Source of the DNA: Prevotella sp. UBA6994 | Lineage (GTDB): Bacteria > Bacteroidota > Bacteroidia > Bacteroidales > Bacteroidaceae | NCBI GenBank assembly: GCA_002449845.1 | Contig: DJXW01000017.1 | Span: forward strand, 5,942 to 69,941 | DNA length: 64,000 nucleotides | Reading direction: 5' to 3' | Program-made: the position numbers and the translations under genes | Notes under the pieces: model-generated | What the model saw: the letters and a program-made list of their open reading frames with translations, nothing else | Told to the model about the DNA's origin: nothing | The model's database searches: none | Shown here: piece by piece, positions 44,237-52,969 of the stretch | Layout: each line of letters starts with the position of its first letter | Position numbering within the stretch: position 1 is the stretch's first letter

Positions 44237-45235
44237 TTAAGGAATTCGACGCAGTACCGTAGTGCGCAAGAGAATCTCAAAGAACATACACAACATAGCA
44301 ATCAGCACGAAAGGTTGAAATGCCTCATACCGCTTGGAGAACGTTTTCACGCTCATCTTCGTCTTTTCCAATTTATCAATGTCCTTGTAAATTTGTTTTA
44401 ATTCTTGGTTGTTCGTGGCACGATAGAAATTACCATCCGTCGTAGCGGCAATATCGCTCAACGTCTTGGTATCAATCTCCACAGGAATATTCACATATTG
44501 CACGCCTCCAGCCACGGGCATGGGATAAGGAGCCACCTTATTCGTTCCTACACCAATCGTATAGACACGAATGCCTAAGCTCTTGGCTATCTGGGCAGCG
44601 GTCATAGGCGAAATGTCTCCCATGTTATTGGAGCCATCAGTCAACAAGATGACCACTTTACTTTTTGCCTTTGATTCCTTCAGTCTCGACACAGCATTGG
44701 CAAGTCCCATTCCCACTGCCGTTCCGTCGGAAATCAATCCACGAGCTGCAATATCCGTTCTCACACCTTGCAAGAGATTCAACAAGCTCTGATGGTCGGT
44801 GGTCATCGGACATTGGGTGAAAGCCTCTCCTGCAAAGATGGTCAAGCCAATATTGTCATTAGGTCTTCCTGAGATAAACTCGCCAGCCACACTCTTGGCA
44901 GCTTCCATTCTGTTGGGACGAAGATCTTCTGCCAACATACTGGTAGAAACGTCCATGGCAAGCATGATGTCGATACCTTCCGTCTCTCTGCTGTCCCATG
45001 AATTATGCGTTTGGGGACGGGCGAGAGCAATGACAACGAAAATAAAAGTGAGACATCTCAGCAACATGGGAAGATTGATGATTCTCATGCGCCAACTCTT
45101 CGGTGCAAAGCGATAAGCGTATGTATCGCTCAATTGCATCGTAGGCTCGCTTTTCTTTCTATAGAGGAAATACCATAACAAGTAAGGTATCAAAAGCAGT
45201 AGCAACAAAAAATATTCTTTGCTTGCAAATTCCAT
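44237..45235 (-). CDS. batA: BatA, VWA-domain membrane protein
   Basis: 332 residues. N-terminal helix (YFLLLLLLIPYLLWYFLY) and second helix (LLRCLTFIFVVIALARPQ), then a VWA domain with MIDAS motif LAMDVSTSMLAEDLRPNRM (DxSxS), conserved Thr in GLISDGTAVGMGLA and Asp in VILLTDGSNNMG, and a C-terminal helix. Paralogue of the BatB part downstream. Order moxR, DUF58, accessory, batA, batBC, batDE matches Bat operons of Bacteroidetes. Confidence 0.93.
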   Translation of the reverse strand: MEFASKEYFLLLLLLIPYLLWYFLYRKKSEPTMQLSDTYAYRFAPKSWRMRIINLPMLLRCLTFIFVVIALARPQTHNSWDSRETEGIDIMLAMDVSTSMLAEDLRPNRMEAAKSVAGEFISGRPNDNIGLTIFAGEAFTQCPMTTDHQSLLNLLQGVRTDIAARGLISDGTAVGMGLANAVSRLKESKAKSKVVILLTDGSNNMGDISPMTAAQIAKSLGIRVYTIGVGTNKVAPYPMPVAGGVQYVNIPVEIDTKTLSDIAATTDGNFYRATNNQELKQIYKDIDKLEKTKMSVKTFSKRYEAFQPFVLIAMLCMFFEILLRTTVLRRIP

Positions 45236-45250
45236 ATCATTCTTTCTTTT

Positions 45251-46333
45251 TTATCCAAGCAACGACCATATATTATATATAATGTATATGAACAAGAGTA
45301 CGACAATCACGAATATCGTCCACAACATCACCTTGATGATGAGTCGGCTCTTCTTGCTCTTCTTGTCGTTTTCGCTCAACTTAGGAACGATTCTCTCTTC
45401 CGTAGCTTCTCCTTCTATCTTCGTCTGGTCAATGAATTTAATGGCATTCACCAGATTCAAGTCGTTTTCGTTAATCAATGTCTGATACTTGGCAAACTTC
45501 ACCAAATCAGCAGTGCTGAAGAGTTCTTTCAACTCATCTATCATCTGTTGGTCACCGCTCTCACGCAGTCGGTAGATGATTTCCGAACTGGTCATTTCCA
45601 TCGCACTGAAGCCGAAACGCTCTTCGATATACTGACGTAACGTATCGGTAAGTTTCGTGTAATATTCCTTCTGGTTTTCCGAAACCACCATTCGCTCGGT
45701 CTTGATTTTCTCTATCTCGTTGAGTGCCTTCTGATGCGGCAACAGTCGTTTGATGATTCGGATGCGGGTAATGATCGGCTTGTTTTCCTTCAGACGGATA
45801 TGCAGGTAGTAAGCCAATGCGCATAACAGCAGCATCAACAAGCTCAACCAATACGTACTTGCCCAATCGCTCCAAAGAAAGGGATTGTCTTGAACGTCTT
45901 TGGATGGGAAGAATTGATTGGGATGCAACGTGTCAACATTCTCAATGTCGATGACCTTCAGAGCCAACTGGTTGCCCTTGTATTCCTTGCCGTTCACCTT
46001 CACTTTCATGGGCGGAATGGCATAAAGGTTTTCATCGAACGATGTCAGCACGTATCTTCTGGTGACCTTCATCAAGTTATCATCCACCTCTATCGTATCG
46101 TCTTGACTTGACAACACTTCCACACCAGGCACAAGGTATTGCGTTCGTTCAAAATGCGGAAACTCTATCTTGCTTTTCGAGGGAGCCGTCACGCCAACTG
46201 CCATCTGCACCTGTTGCCCAATGTACATTCCGATGGGTTCCATTTTCTGTTCCACTTGCACTTGTGCCATTGCAGGCAGGGTGAATGCAAGAAGCAGACA
46301 GGTGATGATGTATGTTATCTTTCTCATTTTCAT
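45251..46333 (-). CDS. Bat-operon accessory membrane protein, function unknown
   Basis: 360 residues. Signal peptide (IITCLLLAFTLPAMAQ), a beta-rich extracytoplasmic domain (VQVEQKMEPIGMYIGQQVQMAVGV), a membrane helix (YWLSLLMLLLCALAYYLHI), a helical cytoplasmic region (EKIKTERMVVSENQKEYYTKL, then FGFSAMEMTSSEIIYRL) and a final helix (VMLWTIFVIVVLLFIYIIY). It resembles a short BatD-like protein and is a regular member of Bat operons. Spacing of 15 bases to batA and 1 base from DUF58 shows co-transcription. Confidence 0.8.
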   Translation of the reverse strand: MKMRKITYIITCLLLAFTLPAMAQVQVEQKMEPIGMYIGQQVQMAVGVTAPSKSKIEFPHFERTQYLVPGVEVLSSQDDTIEVDDNLMKVTRRYVLTSFDENLYAIPPMKVKVNGKEYKGNQLALKVIDIENVDTLHPNQFFPSKDVQDNPFLWSDWASTYWLSLLMLLLCALAYYLHIRLKENKPIITRIRIIKRLLPHQKALNEIEKIKTERMVVSENQKEYYTKLTDTLRQYIEERFGFSAMEMTSSEIIYRLRESGDQQMIDELKELFSTADLVKFAKYQTLINENDLNLVNAIKFIDQTKIEGEATEERIVPKLSENDKKSKKSRLIIKVMLWTIFVIVVLLFIYIIYNIWSLLG

Positions 46334-46334
46334 T

Positions 46335-47225
46335 TTATCCTCGTTGCTTAAACAGCATCAACAATGATTTCACGTAATCGTCACTTGTAGCGATAGACGT
46401 CCAATCTACATTGCTCTTTGTGAATGTCTGCTGAAGGAAGTTTTGTCTTTCCATGAAATAGCGTGTGTGCGCCAATCTCAGTTTCTTTGAACTGGTATCA
46501 ATGAACATCTCATGTCCCGTTTCAGCATCACGCACCTTCATCAAGCCTATGTCTGGCAGAATCTTTGCCCGTTGGTCATATATCTGTATTGCCACCATGT
46601 CGTGTTTGCGGTTGCACATGGTCAGCGCATGTTCAAATGCCTCACCACGTTCCCTCACTTCAGGACTGACGAAGAAATCGCTCAGTACAAACACGGTACT
46701 CCTGCGTTTCATCACCCTCGTCAGATATTCCACAGCCATAGCCACATCCGTCTTCTTGCTCTTCGGTTCAAAATTGAGCATTTCACGGATGATATACAGG
46801 ATATGCTTCCTACCTTTCTTAGGCGGGATATATTTCTCAATTTGGTCGGAAAAGAAAATCACGCCAATCTTATCGTTGTTTTGAATGGCACTGAAAGCCA
46901 ACGTGGCAGCTATCTCCGTAGCCATGTCGCGCTTCATCTGACGGGTAGTACCGAAATCCAACGATCCACTCACGTCAATGAGCAACATCACGGTAAGCTC
47001 TCGTTCCTCCTCAAACACCTTGACGTATGGACGATGGAAACGAGCCGTCACATTCCAGTCGATATCACGCACGTCATCTCCATACTGGTATTCACGCACT
47101 TCGGAAAAGGCCATTCCGCGACCCTTGAATGCCGAATGGTATTCACCAGCGAAGATATTCTGACTCAATCCACGTGTCTTGATTTCTATCTTCCTGACCT
47201 TCTTGATGATTTCTGACGTTTCCAT
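46335..47225 (-). CDS. DUF58 / VWA-like protein of the Bat operon
   Basis: 296 residues from the ATG at 47225, whose A overlaps the moxR stop (TGATG). DUF58 signature FKGRGMAFSEVREYQYGDDVRDIDWNVTARFHRPYVKVFEEERELTVMLLIDVSGSL is present in pieces around residues 33-95, including DIDW and the metal-binding DVSGS. Cytoplasmic and soluble. With MoxR it forms the usual chaperone-like pair that is thought to act on the VWA proteins BatA and BatB. Confidence 0.92.
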   Translation of the reverse strand: METSEIIKKVRKIEIKTRGLSQNIFAGEYHSAFKGRGMAFSEVREYQYGDDVRDIDWNVTARFHRPYVKVFEEERELTVMLLIDVSGSLDFGTTRQMKRDMATEIAATLAFSAIQNNDKIGVIFFSDQIEKYIPPKKGRKHILYIIREMLNFEPKSKKTDVAMAVEYLTRVMKRRSTVFVLSDFFVSPEVRERGEAFEHALTMCNRKHDMVAIQIYDQRAKILPDIGLMKVRDAETGHEMFIDTSSKKLRLAHTRYFMERQNFLQQTFTKSNVDWTSIATSDDYVKSLLMLFKQRG

Positions 47226-48220
47226 CAAGGCACTTCTACCTTATTAATTATCTTACTGATGATTTCCTCGCTACTTACGTTGCTGGCTTCTGCCTCATAA
47301 CTCAAACCAATCCTATGACGCATCACGTCATGGACAACGGCACGTACATCCTCTGGAACCACATACCCACGACGCTTGATGAAGGCGTAGGCACGGGCAG
47401 CCTTGGCAAGATTGATACTTGCACGAGGACTACCACCAAACGTAATCATATCCTTCATCTCTGGAAGTCCGTAGCGGTCGGGATAACGACTGGCAAAGAC
47501 GATGTCTGCGATGTATTGTTCTATCTTCTCATCGAGATAAACCTCATTCACCACCTGGCGAGCACGTATAATCTCGTCTTTCGTTGTTACGGGAGAGACT
47601 GTTGGCAGACTGCCCTGAATATTCTCGCGTATAATCAACTTCTCTTCTTCAATCGTGGGATAGTCGATGATTACCTTCAGCATGAAACGGTCCACCTGGG
47701 CTTCAGGCAACTGGTAGGTACCCTCTTGCTCAATAGGGTTTTGGGTTGCCATCACCAAGAAAGGATTGGGCAACTTGAAAGTCTTCTCACCTATCGTGAC
47801 TTGATGCTCCTGCATGGATTCCAACAATGCACTCTGCACTTTGGCAGGGGCACGGTTGATTTCGTCAGCCAATACGAAGTTGGCAAACACGGGACCTCTC
47901 TTCACTTGGAAGTTCTCGTCTTTCTGCGAGTAAATCATCGTACCCACCACATCGGCAGGCAACAAGTCTGGCGTAAATTGGATACGGCTGTAATCAGCAT
48001 CTATCAATTGGGCAAGGGTCTTGATGGCAAGAGTTTTCGCCAAGCCAGGAACACCTTCCAGCAATATATGTCCATCACTCAGTAATCCGATGAGTAATGA
48101 GTCTATCAAATGTTTCTGTCCTACAATGACACGGTTCATTCCCGTAACGAGATTGGTCACGAAACCGCTCTGCTGTTCTATCCGAATATTCAACTCACGG
48201 ATATCAATAGATTCTGCCAT
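47225..48220 (-). CDS. moxR: MoxR-family AAA+ ATPase of the Bat operon
   Basis: 331 residues from MAESIDIRELNIRIEQQ; an ATG 165 bases further up precedes the promoter and codes for unrelated sequence. AAA_3 domain with Walker A-like GVPGLAKTLAIK, Walker B FVLADEINRAPAKVQ, sensor 1 MATQNPIEQEGTYQLPEAQVDRF and a C-terminal lid. Heads the operon that continues to batDE. Confidence 0.93.
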   Translation of the reverse strand: MAESIDIRELNIRIEQQSGFVTNLVTGMNRVIVGQKHLIDSLLIGLLSDGHILLEGVPGLAKTLAIKTLAQLIDADYSRIQFTPDLLPADVVGTMIYSQKDENFQVKRGPVFANFVLADEINRAPAKVQSALLESMQEHQVTIGEKTFKLPNPFLVMATQNPIEQEGTYQLPEAQVDRFMLKVIIDYPTIEEEKLIIRENIQGSLPTVSPVTTKDEIIRARQVVNEVYLDEKIEQYIADIVFASRYPDRYGLPEMKDMITFGGSPRASINLAKAARAYAFIKRRGYVVPEDVRAVVHDVMRHRIGLSYEAEASNVSSEEIISKIINKVEVP

Positions 48221-48249
48221 AATTTTTCTTCTGTTTTTAAATTTTAGCG

Positions 48250-48257
48250 CAAAAGTA
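48250..48257 (-). promoter_or_regulatory. -7 box for the Bat operon
   Basis: TACTTTTG on the minus strand followed by C, 29 bases before the moxR ATG. Confidence 0.65.
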
Positions 48258-48426
48258 CAACAATAATCATAGAGAAGAAAAACTTGCAAACTAAATAATA
48301 TTAAAAAAGATTCTAAAATCCTATAATTTAAGAAACTTTTAGCAAAACGGGGGAAAAGATGGGATTTACTAAGATGTATAAACACAAATCTTCGTCAAAA
48401 AATTCGTTACTTCCAACGATTTTGTT

Positions 48427-48434
48427 TACCTTTG
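48427..48434 (+). promoter_or_regulatory. -7 box for rhaM
   Basis: TACCTTTG, 32 bases before the ATG. No clear -33 TTTG at the usual spacing. Confidence 0.6.
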
Positions 48435-48466
48435 TGCCGATATTGTTTAATCAAACTTAAAACAAC

Positions 48467-48784
48467 ATGAAAAGATTCGCCTTTAAGATGTTCCTCAAAC
48501 CGGGTTGTGAGGAAGAGTATGCCAAACGTCACGCTGCCATTTGGCCAGAACTGAAACAAATGATCAAAGACCAAGGTGTAAGCAACTACAGCATTTATTG
48601 GGACAAAGACACCAACATCCTCTTTGCTTACCAAGAGTGCAGCAAGGATACGAATAGTCAAGACACTACTGACGTAGATCCAATCACTCAACGTTGGTGG
48701 GACATGATGGCTGACATCATGGACACAAACCCAGACAACAGCCCTATCAGCATTCCGCTTGAAGAACTGTTCCACATGGATTAA
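48467..48784 (+). CDS. rhaM: L-rhamnose mutarotase
   Basis: 105 residues, normal for the family. MKRFAFKMFLKPGCEEEYAKRHAAIWPEL with the conserved YxxRH element, then SIYWDKDTNILFAYQE and a Trp-rich end (QRWWDMMADIMD). Interconverts alpha and beta anomers of L-rhamnose. It stands alone; no other rhamnose genes are in view. Has its own promoter and terminator. Confidence 0.93.
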   Translation: MKRFAFKMFLKPGCEEEYAKRHAAIWPELKQMIKDQGVSNYSIYWDKDTNILFAYQECSKDTNSQDTTDVDPITQRWWDMMADIMDTNPDNSPISIPLEELFHMD

Positions 48785-48792
48785 AACTAAAT

Positions 48793-48830
48793 CGTGCCGA
48801 ACTTCGTAATGAAATTCGGCACGTTTGTTT
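48793..48830 (+). terminator. Terminator after rhaM
   Basis: CGTGCCGAA (48793-48801) pairs with TTCGGCACG (48815-48823), followed by TTTGTTT. Confidence 0.85.
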
Positions 48831-48837
48831 GAGCAAT

Positions 48838-48987
48838 ATGTTTGCTATCCAAGACCGCATCATCGAGGGCAAGGCTCGTTCTAAGTCTGTCAGGATAATC
48901 AACGACTTTATTGACTTACATGAGAACGAGTTGATGGAACTCTGGGGCAAAGCTCAACGTGGAGAAAAAATAACAAAAATAAGATAA
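48838..48987 (+). pseudogene. DUF4160 fragment, N-terminus missing
   Basis: 49 codons, MFAIQDRIIEGKARSKSVRI and on to a tail ELMELWGKAQRGEKITKI. This corresponds to the C-terminal half of DUF4160 proteins (about 80-90 residues), which are often encoded just before a DUF2442 gene. The missing N-terminal half, with the usual HxPHxH-like segment, is not found upstream, where the rhaM terminator lies. It may be a remnant of a toxin-antitoxin-like pair or a short product in its own right. Confidence 0.55.
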
Positions 48988-48999
48988 AAAGGACTGATT

Positions 49000-49233
49000 A
49001 TGTTACTAACGATTACAGATGTAGAGTATTTGGGCGATTATACGTTGCTCTGTACATTCAATACAGGCGAACGCCGCAAAGTTGACCTTACACCGTTGCT
49101 CTCCTATCCCGCTTACGAGGAACTACGCGACAAGGAACAGTTCATACAGTTTGGACTTGAAGATACCATTTTCTGGAAGAATGGAGCTGACATCGCCCCC
49201 GAATATCTTTACGAGATGGGACAGGTGGCTTGA
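49000..49233 (+). CDS. DUF2442-family protein
   Basis: 77 residues, MLLTITDVEYLGDYTLLCTF, with the DUF2442 pattern: short beta hairpin, GERRKVDLTPLL, then FGLEDTIFWKNGADIAPEYLYEMG. Full length for the family. Starts 12 bases after the DUF4160 fragment, as in intact DUF4160-DUF2442 pairs, in which it is the presumed antitoxin or partner. With the partner truncated it may be without function. Confidence 0.8.
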   Translation: MLLTITDVEYLGDYTLLCTFNTGERRKVDLTPLLSYPAYEELRDKEQFIQFGLEDTIFWKNGADIAPEYLYEMGQVA

Positions 49234-49260
49234 GTTTATTCATCAAACATTCAGAAATTT

Positions 49261-49607
49261 TCCTACAAAAAAAATTCTTGAAAAAGCTCCAACGAGATGT
49301 TATGAATCCCGAAACAAGGTCTGTTCGATTCAAAACATCTCGTTTTTTCTCGTAACATACATAGTTATGATCGTAACTATATGTGTTACGAGCGTAAAGT
49401 TATATGTTAGCGCACTAACTATATATGTTATAAAAGCCAAAAAACAACCTTATTTCTGCATAAACAACCGCTTTTCGAGTGCATAAATATTCAACCACTT
49501 TTATAACATATTAATAATCAGGACTTTATAAAACCACACAAAAACTGCCATTTTTTCGACCTACGGAGAGGTTGATGGAAAATATCGCAAAATGGAGAGC
49601 CCTTTTT
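49261..49607 (-). repeat. Dispersed intergenic element, copy 2 (inverted relative to copy 1)
   Basis: About 347 bp homologous to 4066-4408 in opposite orientation, with the same order of blocks (GGGCTCTCCA end at 49591-49605; ATATTTATGCACTC-type pair; four-unit array; TTTTTTGT-type end at 49261). Again it lies between convergent genes (DUF2442 and the secreted protein). It fills most of the gene-free interval 49234-49786; the rest is the terminator below and AT-rich sequence. Confidence 0.85.
49353..49430. repeat. Four 15-bp near-palindromes at exactly 21-bp spacing (copy 2)
   Basis: Units begin at 49353, 49374, 49395 and 49416: TAACATACATAGTTA, TAACTATATGTGTTA, TAAAGTTATATGTTA, TAACTATATATGTTA. 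Spacers are TGATCG, CGAGCG and GCGCAC. Three units have the dyad TAAC-N7-GTTA in full or with one change. Confidence 0.85.
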
Positions 49608-49691
49608 ATCACTTTTTATTGACAAATTAAATAACTGTAACTTCAATTCTGACCATCTCACATATATTGACGAAACCCATCAAGAAAGTAT

Positions 49692-49735
49692 CAAAAAGAA
49701 TGCCCCCAAGAAGTATTCAATCCAACTTCTTGGGG
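49692..49735 (-). terminator. Terminator of the secreted-protein gene at 49787
   Basis: CCCCAAGAAGT (49704-49714) and ACTTCTTGGGG (49725-49735) form an 11-bp perfect stem; a T-run (TTCTTTTTG) follows on the minus strand. Confidence 0.88.
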
Positions 49736-49786
49736 AACGTTTCATAACGCTACATCATCTAATGAAAATCTTATTAGACAAACCGA

Positions 49787-50302
49787 CTATTGATAGGCTG
49801 TGCCGACCACCTGCACGCCTCCTCCCAATGCAGCCGCTGTCTTATTGGGCGACTCATGAACGAGTACAACACCAGCTCCCATCTTGGCGGCTCTCTTCTT
49901 CAACTTGTTCAACGCGCCCTTATATCCCATACTCGAACCAAGTGGACCACCCCACCCCGACGTTGCCTTCACTTCGCCAACACGTTTCAGTCCAATCACA
50001 TCACTCTCCACATACGTAATGACCACCTTCTTCCAATCATTCTTGCTCTTGATGACAGGCACCTCGATTCCCTGCGAACATTCCTCACGCCGACCCGAAG
50101 CATATACGATGTACTTGATCTCGCGCTTGTTCTTCTCGTTCAGCATCTCCTCACCAGGAAACTGATATTGGATGCTCGTCTCCCCGTTCTGCACAATCTT
50201 CACGTTCAGCTCTTCACCACTACGCAACACCACTTTGTCTTGCGCTTTCAAGCCCATAGCCACAACAGCCATCACGCCCATCAAAATCATTCTCTTTTTC
50301 AT
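49787..50302 (-). CDS. Secreted protein, unknown function
   Basis: 171 residues from the ATG at 50302: signal peptide MKKRMILMGVMAVVAMGLKA then a small beta domain (DKVVLRSGEELNVKIVQNGE) and a glycine/alanine-rich C-terminal part ending in ALGGGVQVVGTAYQ. The first domain resembles the short repeats found in many Bacteroidetes secreted proteins; no function recognised. The start is set by a strong Shine-Dalgarno sequence, AAGGAGG, 5-7 bases before the ATG, unusual among its neighbours. Own promoter and terminator. Confidence 0.75.
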   Translation of the reverse strand: MKKRMILMGVMAVVAMGLKAQDKVVLRSGEELNVKIVQNGETSIQYQFPGEEMLNEKNKREIKYIVYASGRREECSQGIEVPVIKSKNDWKKVVITYVESDVIGLKRVGEVKATSGWGGPLGSSMGYKGALNKLKKRAAKMGAGVVLVHESPNKTAAALGGGVQVVGTAYQ

Positions 50303-50304
50303 GT

Positions 50305-50366
50305 TTTCCTCCTTTTTGTTTAGTTCTAAATAATCCTTTAATTTCAATAAAATCAGCGCAAAGATA
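50305..50366 (-). promoter_or_regulatory. Promoter -7 box and strong Shine-Dalgarno for the secreted protein
   Basis: TATCTTTG on the minus strand (50359-50366, followed by C) and AAAAGGAGG ending about 5 bases before the ATG at 50302; leader of about 50 nt. Confidence 0.65.
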
Positions 50367-50499
50367 TATGTTCCCCAACACTCTAACAAATAAAAACGAT
50401 TCACAAGGCTTGTGAAAAACGATATTTGCAAAATTCCCCACATATTATTTGCACATCAAAAATATATTGATTAATTTAGCTGCATCAAAACTTAAGCCT

Positions 50500-52965
50500 A
50501 TGTTCCCATTGATTTCAGAATATATCGAAGCTATCAAATCAGCAGAAGATAACTTCAATGAATTAAGTTATCTAAAACCTGTTTTAGATGAGGATGGTTC
50601 ACCCAAAATGACAAGTGGCAACTTTGCCGTAATCTTTAAAATGAAAGACGAACGGGATGGAAAATTCTATGCCATTAAATGCTTTATAAGAGAACAAGAA
50701 GGACGGGCTGAGGCTTATAGGCAGATAACGGAAGAATTGAAAAATGTCGAATCATCTTATTTAGTTTCTATCCACTATTATGACAAAGAACTACATGTAG
50801 ATACAAAGCAAACTACAGAGACAGAGTTTCCAGTACTATTGATGGATTGGGTAGAAGGCAAGACATTAGACAAATACCTACGTGAGAATCTTGATGATAA
50901 GTTTGCCCTCGAAATGCTTGCCTATCGTTTTAGTCAATTGGCACAATGGCTCATTCCCCAGCCGTTTGCTCACGGTGACTTGAAACCAGATAACATCCTT
51001 GTTCGTGAAGATGGCTCACTTGCACTTGTTGACTACGATGGAATGTATGTACCAGCCATGAAAGGACAGAAGGCTCGTGAACTCGGCTCACCAGATTTCC
51101 GCCATCCTTTGAGGGCAGAAAATGATTTCAATGAGAACATTGACGAATTCCCACTTGTGTCAACAATGATTTCCCTAAAAGCAATTTCTTTGAATAGTGA
51201 ATTGTTCGAAGAGTATTGTACATCAAATCATTTATTGTTTTCAGAGATTGACTATAAAAACGTAAATGATAGTGTTGTTTTTAAAACTCTTATTTCATTT
51301 AGTGATATAGAAATCAATAAACTTATTGTCGCTTTCCTTCATCATATAATGAACAGTGCAAATGCTCGATATCCGATAATTGCCTCTTTAAATTCAAATT
51401 ATTCACCTGAAAAAACAAAGTATAGAGACATTTATTATTCACCTAATAAATATGTTGATGAATTCGGAGTAGAATATACTCCTGATAGAAAGATTTTGTT
51501 ACGTTGGCATGAAATACAAAAAGGAAAAACGGATTTCCCTGCATTTTATAGAGTCCCAGAGGATACAGAGATAATTTGTGATGAAGCATTTATGTTTTGC
51601 AAAAACTTAACTTCGATTTATTTGCCAAAGTCTTTAAAGCATATTGGCAAATCTGTTTTTGTTGGAACAAGACTATCATCTATTGAATGTGAAAGTTCCA
51701 TGTTTTTAGTAGATGACAATATACTATTCTCTTATGACAAAAGAGTCTTGTACTATTATCCAGAAAAAAAAGGAGATACATATTTTGATGTTCCTGAACA
51801 AGTTAAACTTATTGTTCCAGGGTGTTTTGATACAGCAAATTATCTGCGGATAATAAAATTTAAACATATATATTATGATTTTGACAGTTTGTTATCTTCA
51901 AATACATACATAAGTATACCTAAAGGAGCAAAAAAACACATATCAATCAGTTCTAAGACACCCACGTCTACTGATGAGAAGTTTTTGGATAGAGATGTAA
52001 GATATAATATTTTCGAAGGAGATTTGGTAGTTGATAACGATGTTGTTTATTCGTCAGACAGAACTATTTTATATCGTTTCCCCTTTTGGCTAGATTATGA
52101 AGAATATCGCATTAATGAGAATTGTAAAATAATTGAAGAGGCTGCCTTTGATGATAGTATAGGATATGATGAAGAATGGGGAAATAATATTCAATTTAAC
52201 AAGTTGAAAGTTATATATCTCCCCAATGGATTGGAAGAAATTAAAGATTATGCTTTTGTTGGATGTGGACTTATAGAAAATATTACTATTCCTCAATCGG
52301 TGAAGTCAATCGGCAACTATGTGTTTGGACAATGTGTAAATTTGTTAACATTAACATTCTTGTCAAAGATAGAGCAATTTGGAGAGAAGGCATTCCACAT
52401 TGGGAAAACTATATCTGCCCCTTTAAAAAATCCATATGTCCCTTATGTTGAACTAAGCTGGAAAGTTAATGAGATAGATATCATTATATGTCCAAAAGGA
52501 ACAGAAAATTATTATAAAGAGAAGCTAGATAACGTCAATTCATTAATATATTCTTTGAATAAAGATGAAACGTTTCTTAAATTTGAGAACCCTGACCATC
52601 TAAACGACAGAAACTATTTTATTATGCCACCCAACGACTTGCAGACAATAACAACTCCTCAACTAAAAGAAAAACTAAGTGGAGTAGTTTGTAAAAAATC
52701 ATACGGTCTAGCAGGTGAAGGAATCGGGATTGATTTATCAAAATTGGAATGTTTCTTAGGGGAAACAGTCTTTAATGTAAACAAGCCTACTTTTCGTTTC
52801 TTTTATCGTCATAATCTTTTAGGTATATGTTATCTAACTAAAAATTTCAGGTCAAGATTTATAAGTGATGACGATTCTTTTAATACAGAAAAAGACGCTA
52901 TTGATTTTGCCTGTAGGGTTTATTATGATGTACATGGTTGTGTGTTAGATTTGGATATAGAATAA
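50500..52965 (+). CDS. Protein kinase fused to BspA-like leucine-rich repeats
   Basis: 821 residues from the ATG at 50500 (a TTG start at 50449 is possible). Kinase domain about 25-300: glycine loop near TSGNFAVIF, Lys60 (FYAIKCF), catalytic loop HGDLKPDN (D160, N165) and metal site LVDYDGM (D178/D180), followed by RELGSPDFRHPLRAENDF. Middle: LRR_5/BspA-like repeats (ICDEAFMFCKNLTSIYLPKS, IGKSVF; later LPNGLEEIKDYAFVGCG and IPQSVKSIGNYVFGQC). C-terminal 120 residues unrecognised. No signal peptide, so likely cytoplasmic. From about 51.1 kb the DNA turns strikingly AT-rich. First gene of a three-gene island; 4 bases to the ATPase gene. Confidence 0.85.
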   Translation: MFPLISEYIEAIKSAEDNFNELSYLKPVLDEDGSPKMTSGNFAVIFKMKDERDGKFYAIKCFIREQEGRAEAYRQITEELKNVESSYLVSIHYYDKELHVDTKQTTETEFPVLLMDWVEGKTLDKYLRENLDDKFALEMLAYRFSQLAQWLIPQPFAHGDLKPDNILVREDGSLALVDYDGMYVPAMKGQKARELGSPDFRHPLRAENDFNENIDEFPLVSTMISLKAISLNSELFEEYCTSNHLLFSEIDYKNVNDSVVFKTLISFSDIEINKLIVAFLHHIMNSANARYPIIASLNSNYSPEKTKYRDIYYSPNKYVDEFGVEYTPDRKILLRWHEIQKGKTDFPAFYRVPEDTEIICDEAFMFCKNLTSIYLPKSLKHIGKSVFVGTRLSSIECESSMFLVDDNILFSYDKRVLYYYPEKKGDTYFDVPEQVKLIVPGCFDTANYLRIIKFKHIYYDFDSLLSSNTYISIPKGAKKHISISSKTPTSTDEKFLDRDVRYNIFEGDLVVDNDVVYSSDRTILYRFPFWLDYEEYRINENCKIIEEAAFDDSIGYDEEWGNNIQFNKLKVIYLPNGLEEIKDYAFVGCGLIENITIPQSVKSIGNYVFGQCVNLLTLTFLSKIEQFGEKAFHIGKTISAPLKNPYVPYVELSWKVNEIDIIICPKGTENYYKEKLDNVNSLIYSLNKDETFLKFENPDHLNDRNYFIMPPNDLQTITTPQLKEKLSGVVCKKSYGLAGEGIGIDLSKLECFLGETVFNVNKPTFRFFYRHNLLGICYLTKNFRSRFISDDDSFNTEKDAIDFACRVYYDVHGCVLDLDIE

Positions 52966-52969
52966 TAGT

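Noticed and set aside
48221..48385. 165-base N-terminal extension of moxR
   Set aside because: It precedes the -7 box at 48250-48257 and codes for residues foreign to MoxR proteins.
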